A DNA stretch of 20,963 nucleotides from IDS-8 sp964491485 (GTDB lineage Bacteria > Pseudomonadota > Gammaproteobacteria > Steroidobacterales > Woeseiaceae): contig CAZBGV010000052.1 in NCBI GenBank assembly GCA_964491485.1, positions 1-20,963 of the forward strand, read 5' to 3'. Positions 14,765 to 20,963 of the stretch are shown piece after piece. The notes beneath the pieces were generated by a model. It made no database searches, had not been told where the DNA came from, and saw only the letters and a program-made list of their open reading frames with translations. The translations under genes and the position numbers were made by a program. Numbering within the stretch: the stretch's first letter is position 1; each line of letters begins with the position of its first letter.

Positions 14765-14791
14765 TTGATGCGATGGCGCCCGCCCCCATAT
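14765..14791 (+). promoter_or_regulatory. Candidate sigma-32 heat-shock promoter of hrcA
   Basis: TTGATG (14765-14770) and CCCCATAT (14784-14791) are 13 bp apart; the heat-shock consensus is CTTGAAA and CCCCATNT. The -10 box matches fully, the -35 less well. It is about 80 bp before the hrcA start in the nadK-hrcA divergent spacer (14662-14872). Confidence 0.5.
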
Positions 14792-14872
14792 TCACGGAAC
14801 CGGCGGTTCGAACTGGATTTTTCGGGTTTCCGATTCCAGAATCGCCGGCAAGGCACCTCGACACAGTCAGCG

Positions 14873-15949
14873 ATGGCCGCGGAACCGATCACACAATTGC
14901 CGAACGAGCGGGCGCAGTACCTGTTGAAAGTGCTGATCCAGCGCTTCATCCGGGATGGCCAGCCGGTCGGCTCGCACACGCTCTCGAAGGAGGCGAAGCT
15001 CGACCTGAGCCCCGCCACGATCCGGAACGTGATGGCGGAGCTCGAGGAGCTCGGCTTCGTGTCGACGCCGCACACCTCGGCCGGCCGGGTGCCGACGCCC
15101 AAGGGATACCGGCTGTTCGTCGATTCGCTGGTGCGTTACCGGCGCCCGCGCGGTGGCGAGATCGAGAAGCTCAAGGCGCAGCTCGAGACCCAGTACGACG
15201 ATCCCGCGGCGATCCTCAACCACGTGACGAACCTGCTCTCCCGGCTGACCAGCATGGCAGGCGTGGTCACCCTGCCGCGCGCGCAGCAGGCCATCCTGCG
15301 CCAGGTCGAGTTCCTGACGCTCTCGGAGAAGCGGGTGCTCGCCATCCTGGTGATCAACGACCGGGAGGTGCAGAATCGCATTCTGCACACCGAGCGCGCG
15401 TACGGGCAGGACGACCTGCAGCGGGCCTCGAACTACATCAACGAGCACTACGCGGGCGTCGACCTGATCGAGATCCGCCGCCGGCTCATCTCCGACCTGG
15501 AAGCGACCCGGCACTCGATGAACCAGGCGATGCTCGACATCATCTCCGTCGCCCAGTCGGCCATGGACCGGGCGACATCGACCCGCGAGGAGTACCTCGT
15601 CGCGGGCGAGACCAATCTCATGGATTTCGCCGAGCTTTCCGACCTCGAGATACTGAAGAGCCTGTTCGAGGCGTTCTCGCGCAAGCGCTTCATGCTGGAC
15701 CTGCTCGACCGCAGCATCAACGCCGACGGCGTGCAGATTTTCATCGGCGAGGAATCCGGTTACGAGATCCTCGATCACTGCAGCGTGGTGACGGCCCCGT
15801 ACCACGCGAGCGAGGGTTCAGTCGGCGTTCTCGGCGTGATCGGCCCGACACGCATGGCCTACGACAGGGTCGTGCCGATCGTCGACGTCACGGCCCACCT
15901 GCTCGGCCTGGCGCTCAAGGCGAGTCACGCCTTGCCGGACCGGGCTTGA
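14873..15949 (+). CDS. hrcA: Heat-inducible transcription repressor HrcA
   Basis: 358 aa. HrcA normally represses chaperone operons by binding CIRCE operators and is itself kept folded by GroEL. The N-terminal winged helix spans about 1-75: RAQYLLKVLIQRFIRDGQPVGSHTL, LSPATIRNVMAELEELGFV, HTSAGRVPTPKGYRLFVD, in order. The rest is the GAF-like dimerisation region, with FIGEESGYEILDHCSVV and GSVGVLGVIGPTRMAYDRVV near the C-terminus. The start at ATG 14873 (MAAEPITQLPNERAQ) fits the family but has only a weak ribosome binding site. First gene of the cluster hrcA-grpE-dnaK-dnaJ. I found no CIRCE in the window, so its targets may lie elsewhere, for example at groESL. Confidence 0.95.
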   Translation: MAAEPITQLPNERAQYLLKVLIQRFIRDGQPVGSHTLSKEAKLDLSPATIRNVMAELEELGFVSTPHTSAGRVPTPKGYRLFVDSLVRYRRPRGGEIEKLKAQLETQYDDPAAILNHVTNLLSRLTSMAGVVTLPRAQQAILRQVEFLTLSEKRVLAILVINDREVQNRILHTERAYGQDDLQRASNYINEHYAGVDLIEIRRRLISDLEATRHSMNQAMLDIISVAQSAMDRATSTREEYLVAGETNLMDFAELSDLEILKSLFEAFSRKRFMLDLLDRSINADGVQIFIGEESGYEILDHCSVVTAPYHASEGSVGVLGVIGPTRMAYDRVVPIVDVTAHLLGLALKASHALPDRA

Positions 15950-16079
15950 TATTCGGCTCCAGAACCCCAGACAGCCGGAATCGTTCACCCGTGGTGCCGC
16001 CGTGGCGGGGTGCCAGCGGCCGGCCGCGGCGGTCGGCCCGACCCGCCGGCGGCGTAATTACGACTGGAGTCACGCGACT

Positions 16080-16688
16080 ATGAGTGGAAAGCCCGATCGT
16101 GCCCAGGCGCACGGCGACGGCAACGGCAACGCGGAAGCCATGAAAGCCGCGGAGGAGACCGGCGGCGCGCAGGCGGCGACGGCTGAGGAGCCGGGGCAGG
16201 ACGTGCCGCCCGAGGACCTGGCCGTGGCGCTGGCCGCCGAGAAGGCGCGGGCGGACGAGAACTGGGACCGCTACCTGCGGACGGCCGCGGAAATCGAGAA
16301 CGTGCGCAAGCGCGCCGAGCGCGATCTCGAGAACGCCCGCAAGTTCGCGATCGAACGCTTCGCGACCGAGCTGCTCGCCGTGCGTGACAGCCTGGAGCTC
16401 GGGCTCGCCGCCGCTGAGGAATCCGCCGCTCCCGAGAGCCTGCTGGAGGGCACGCGCACGACGCTGAAGCAGCTCACCGGTGTCATGGAGCGATTCGGCA
16501 TGGCCGAGGTGGATCCGGAGGGCGAGCCGTTCGACCCCGAGCTGCACGAGGCCATGACCACCCAGCCCTCGGCGGACGTCGAGCCGGGCACCGTGCTCGT
16601 CGTGTACCAGAAAGGCTACACGCTGAACGGCCGCCTCCTGCGGCCGGCGCGCGTCGTCGTGGCGGCCGCCCCGGATGCATCCGCCTGA
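16080..16688 (+). CDS. grpE: Nucleotide exchange factor GrpE
   Basis: 202 aa. GrpE dimers release ADP from DnaK. The first 60 residues are acidic and low-complexity, then a long coiled coil (ALAAEKARADENWDRYLRTAAEIENVRKR in successive heptads), the family core RDLENARKFAIERFATELLAVRDSLELGL, and the C-terminal beta-wing FDPELHEAMTTQPS, VVYQKGYTLNGRLLRPARVVVA. Start ATG 16080 has GGAG at 16066-16069. The 130-bp spacer from hrcA contains GC-rich inverted repeats (GGTCGG-C-CCGACC around 16031-16043) that could fold before the ribosome binding site. Cotranscription with hrcA is likely. Confidence 0.96.
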   Translation: MSGKPDRAQAHGDGNGNAEAMKAAEETGGAQAATAEEPGQDVPPEDLAVALAAEKARADENWDRYLRTAAEIENVRKRAERDLENARKFAIERFATELLAVRDSLELGLAAAEESAAPESLLEGTRTTLKQLTGVMERFGMAEVDPEGEPFDPELHEAMTTQPSADVEPGTVLVVYQKGYTLNGRLLRPARVVVAAAPDASA

Positions 16689-16697
16689 CCGGAACCG

Positions 16698-16726
16698 CTT
16701 GAAAGCCGCGGGCCGCGGCCCCACCT
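16698..16726 (+). promoter_or_regulatory. Sigma-32 heat-shock promoter of dnaK
   Basis: CTTGAAA (16698-16704), identical to the -35 consensus, is followed after 14 bp by CCCCACCT (16719-16726), matching CCCCATNT at all but one defined position. It lies in the grpE-dnaK spacer, about 50 bp before the dnaK start, giving dnaK a heat-inducible start of its own. Confidence 0.75.
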
Positions 16727-16775
16727 CGGCCCGAGACGCGCAGTTTCTTCAACGTTTTCCCGGAGAGCACACACC

Positions 16776-18713
<1,938 letters not shown>

Positions 18714-18719
18714 TCGTAA

Positions 18720-18750
18720 CCTGCGGGGGGATTTCGAATGCCCCCGCAGG
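18720..18750 (+). promoter_or_regulatory. GC-rich hairpin after the dnaK stop
   Basis: CCTGCGGGGG (18720-18729) pairs perfectly with CCCCCGCAGG (18741-18750) around an 11-nt loop, 6 nt after the dnaK TGA. No U-tract follows. Its 3' arm overlaps the beginning of the REP pair at 18746, so the two structures compete. Confidence 0.55.
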
Positions 18751-18805
18751 AGCCCGCCATGCGGGCGACCCGTGGATCGCGGTCGCCCGCATGGCGGGTT
18801 CCTGC
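18746..18805. repeat. Inverted REP pair in the dnaK-dnaJ spacer
   Basis: Units at 18746-18768 (+) and 18783-18805 (-) share the core GCCCGCCATGCGGGC or a one-base variant; heads read GCAGGAG and GCAGGAA. They differ from the ratB-bamE units at one and two positions. Located inside the chaperone operon 22 bp before the dnaJ start, the hairpin may stabilise upstream dnaK mRNA and lower dnaJ expression. Confidence 0.8.
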
Positions 18806-18827
18806 GGGAATCGATAGCAAAGGGACT

Positions 18828-19955
18828 ATGGCGGCGAAGCGCGATTATTACGAAGTCCTGGGGGTCAGCAGGGCGGCGACGAACGAGGAAGTAAAGAAGG
18901 CGTATCGCCGCCTCGCCATGAAGTTCCACCCGGACCGCAACAAGGACGACGAGAACGCGGGTGCCAAATTCCGCGAAGTGCGCGAGGCGTACGAAGTCCT
19001 GACCGACGCCGACAAGCGCGCGGCCTACGATCGCTACGGGCACGCGGGCCTGAACGCCGGCCGCATGGGCGGCGGTTTCGGCCCCGACGGCTTTGCGGAC
19101 ATTTTCGGCGACATGTTCGGCGACATCTTCGGCACCGGCCGGCGCGGCCGGAGCCAGGTGTTCCGCGGCGCCGATCTCGCGTACGAGCTGCGCCTCGATC
19201 TCGAGCGCGCCGTGGCGGGCGACGAGGTGACGATCGAGGTCCCGACGCAGGTCACCTGCGACGAGTGCTCCGGCAGCGGCGCCGAGCCCGGCACCGAGCC
19301 CGTCACCTGTACGACCTGCGGCGGGCTCGGCCAGGTGCGCATGCAGCAGGGCTTTTTCTCGATCCAGCAGACCTGCCCGGCCTGCAAGGGCTCGGGCTCG
19401 GTGATCGCGACGCCCTGCGGAAAGTGCCGCGGCCGCGGGCGCGTGAGCCGGGTCAAGACGCTGTCCGTGAAGGTGCCGGCGGGGGTCGACGACGGCGACC
19501 GGATCCGGCTCGCCGGGGAAGGCGAGGCCGGGATGAACGGCGGTCCGCCGGGCGATCTGTACGTCGAGATCCGCGTGAACCCGCACCACCTGTTCGCGCG
19601 CAACGGCGCCGACCTGACGTGCGACGTGCCGGTGAGTTTCGCGAGCGTGGCGCTCGGCGGCGAGATCGACCTGCCGACGCTCGACGGGCACGTCACGCTC
19701 AAGATCCCTCCCGGCACCCAGTCGGGCAAGGTTTTCCGCCTGCGCAACAAGGGAGTCACCACCGTGCGGGACCCGCGGCGAGGCGACCTGTATGCGCGCG
19801 TGCTGGTCGAAACGCCGGTGTCGCTCACCGACGAGCAGAAGGAGCTCTTGCAGCGTTTCGACGAGATCACGCGCGCCGGCGGCGACCGTCACAACCCGCG
19901 CGCGACCGGCTGGCTCGACACCGTCAAGCGCTTCTTCGACAAGATCAGCTCCTGA
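18828..19955 (+). CDS. dnaJ: Chaperone protein DnaJ (Hsp40, type I)
   Basis: 375 aa, family length. Delivers substrates to DnaK and stimulates its ATPase. J domain at 1-70 with HPD at 34-36; Gly/Phe-rich region about 71-105 (GGGFGPDGFADIFGDMFGDIFG); four zinc-finger CxxCxGxG repeats with cysteines 144/147, 161/164, 183/186 and 197/200, all intact; then the C-terminal substrate-binding barrels with KVPAGVDDGDRIRLAGEGE and PPGTQSGKVFRLRNKG. Start ATG 18828 lies close behind AAAGGGA (18819-18825), a short spacing. Separated from dnaK by 114 bp of REP/hairpin DNA. Confidence 0.98.
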   Translation: MAAKRDYYEVLGVSRAATNEEVKKAYRRLAMKFHPDRNKDDENAGAKFREVREAYEVLTDADKRAAYDRYGHAGLNAGRMGGGFGPDGFADIFGDMFGDIFGTGRRGRSQVFRGADLAYELRLDLERAVAGDEVTIEVPTQVTCDECSGSGAEPGTEPVTCTTCGGLGQVRMQQGFFSIQQTCPACKGSGSVIATPCGKCRGRGRVSRVKTLSVKVPAGVDDGDRIRLAGEGEAGMNGGPPGDLYVEIRVNPHHLFARNGADLTCDVPVSFASVALGGEIDLPTLDGHVTLKIPPGTQSGKVFRLRNKGVTTVRDPRRGDLYARVLVETPVSLTDEQKELLQRFDEITRAGGDRHNPRATGWLDTVKRFFDKISS

Positions 19956-20042
19956 GCCGCGTGCGCGGGCAGGCGGCGAACCGTTGCAGGCGGGGCCCCG
20001 CTGGCCGAACATCCGGTCTCCGGTTTGCCTGACGGGAGGCCC
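19956..20042. other. dnaJ-dapB spacer with GCGGGGCCCCGC palindrome
   Basis: The 87-bp spacer contains the perfect 12-bp palindrome GCGGGGCCCCGC near 19991-20002 and CCGG-TCT-CCGG near 20013-20023. Neither is followed by a T-run, and I see no clear promoter, so dapB may be read through from dnaJ. Confidence 0.4.
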
Positions 20043-20879
20043 ATGAGCGCTGCAGACGGGAGCAGGTCGTTGCGGATCGCCGTGCTCGGTGCCGGCCGCA
20101 TGGGACGGGAGCTGGTGGCTGCGATCGCCCGTGACGACGGCGCGATCCTTTCCGGCGTGTGGGCACGCGATCGCGGCGCGCGGCTGCTCGAGGGAGCGGC
20201 GCCGGCGGCCCGCGAGATGCTCGGCCGTGCTTTGATCGCCCCCGATCTCGAGGCCGTGCTCGCCGGCGCCGACGTCGCGGTGGATTTCACGCTGCCCGGC
20301 GCGACCCCGGCGGTGCTCGAGGGCGTGGCACGCCTGCAGAAGCCGCTGGTCTGCGGCGTCAGCGGCCTCGACGACGCGCTCATGGAGCGCCTGCGCTCCG
20401 TCGCCGCGTCCGTGCAGGTGTTCCAGGATCGCAACATGAGCTTCGGCATCGCGGTGCTGACGGAGCTGGTCGCGCGCGCCGCGGCGGCCCTCGGGCCGGG
20501 GTTCGCGGCCGAAGTGCACGAGACGCATCACGTGCACAAGATCGATGCGCCTTCCGGCACCGCGCTCAAGCTCGGCGAGGCGCTCGCGGCGGCACGCGGT
20601 GCGGATTTCGCGGAAGTGTTCCGCTACGCGCCGGACGGCGCGCCCCGCCGCGAATCGTCCGCGGACATCGTGTTTCAGGTGCGGCGCGAGGGCGAGGTGC
20701 CGGGCGAGCACACCGTGGTGTTCCGCTCGGACGGGGAGACGGTCGAGCTCGCGCACCGCGTCGTGGACCGGCGCGTGTTCGCCGACGGCGCGCTGCTCGC
20801 CGCGAAATGGCTGATCGGACGCCCGCCCGGCTTGTACCATATGCGCCACCTCGCCGAACGGATCGCAACGGAGCGGTAG
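20043..20879 (+). CDS. dapB: 4-hydroxy-tetrahydrodipicolinate reductase
   Basis: 278 aa. Catalyses the NAD(P)H-dependent reduction step on the diaminopimelate/lysine pathway. The catalytic segment THHVHKIDAPSGTALKLGEA is intact, with His162, His163 and Lys166 aligned by eye to E. coli His159, His160 and Lys163. The N-terminal dinucleotide loop reads VLGAGRMGREL (14-24), one residue shorter than the usual GxxGxxG loop (GAGGRMGR), giving a classic GxGxxG. The segment VFQDRNMSFGIAVL replaces the common ANFSxGV form. LYHMRHL near the end matches the family. ATG 20043 has GGAGG at 20035-20039; an in-frame ATG at 20025 is less likely. dnaJ-dapB order is common in gammaproteobacteria. Confidence 0.94.
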   Translation: MSAADGSRSLRIAVLGAGRMGRELVAAIARDDGAILSGVWARDRGARLLEGAAPAAREMLGRALIAPDLEAVLAGADVAVDFTLPGATPAVLEGVARLQKPLVCGVSGLDDALMERLRSVAASVQVFQDRNMSFGIAVLTELVARAAAALGPGFAAEVHETHHVHKIDAPSGTALKLGEALAAARGADFAEVFRYAPDGAPRRESSADIVFQVRREGEVPGEHTVVFRSDGETVELAHRVVDRRVFADGALLAAKWLIGRPPGLYHMRHLAERIATER

Positions 20880-20963
20880 CACGCGAGGGCAGGCTCCAGT
20901 AAAATGGCGGCTCGCCAATGGCTGACCAGGGGCGATCCAGAAGCGGGAGGCCGGTCCGTCCTT
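20880..20963. other. Right-edge spacer after dapB
   Basis: A TAAAAT -10-like box at 20899-20904 without a good -35 could belong to the next operon. Two short open frames (ATG near 20903 and 20918) run to the edge but show no recognisable family. In many gammaproteobacteria carA follows dapB; this cannot be confirmed here. Confidence 0.3.

Noticed and set aside
14831..14844. CGATTC-CA-GAATCG palindrome before hrcA as an HrcA operator
   Set aside because: No resemblance to the CIRCE half-sites; likely chance.

Overview
The window is high-GC chromosomal DNA from a gammaproteobacterium, probably a draft or metagenome assembly because a run of exactly 100 N interrupts it at 2210-2309. The gammaproteobacterial assignment rests on the conserved block smpB / ratA-ratB / bamE / fur / recN / nadK / hrcA-grpE-dnaK-dnaJ-dapB, a tmRNA tag reading ANDDNYALAA, a Fur protein lacking the second Cys of the CxxC pair (as I remember for Pseudomonas Fur), and GTAG-type REP palindromes. 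I cannot name the genus.

Layout. (1) 1-4450, minus strand: an accessory block with a TIR-TM-TPR protein cut by the assembly gap, the C-terminal part of a cysteine-rich protein on the other side of the gap, and a SLOG-domain protein running off the window edge whose start overlaps the preceding stop. (2) 4722-8038: an exported PrxQ-like peroxiredoxin, a four-helix membrane protein, rdgC and a YhbW-like flavin monooxygenase. (3) 8073-9966: a small LAGLIDADG endonuclease ORF, the tmRNA gene ssrA, and smpB. (4) 10160-14661: ratA-ratB facing bamE, fur divergent from bamE, then nadK and recN overlapping by 7 bp on the minus strand. (5) 14873-20879: the heat-shock cluster hrcA-grpE-dnaK-dnaJ followed by dapB. 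Sigma-32-like promoters precede hrcA and dnaK; I could find no CIRCE operator.

The most remarkable element is inside ssrA. The tmRNA T-loop is split by a 280-nt group I intron (8561-8840), closely resembling as I recall it the Azoarcus tRNA-Ile intron (subgroup IC3). Removing it restores a perfect T-arm and 3' acceptor strand, giving a 362-nt mature RNA. Ribosome rescue by tmRNA-SmpB in this organism should therefore depend on RNA splicing. The intron carries no ORF, but a free-standing LAGLIDADG endonuclease ORF of lower GC lies 123 bp beyond the tmRNA 3' end on the same strand, which suggests a split intron/endonuclease arrangement or its decaying remnant.

Other points: the apparent 1348-codon ORF across the N gap is an assembly artefact; a REP family occupies at least four intergenic sites; and the dnaK-dnaJ spacer can form mutually exclusive hairpins.
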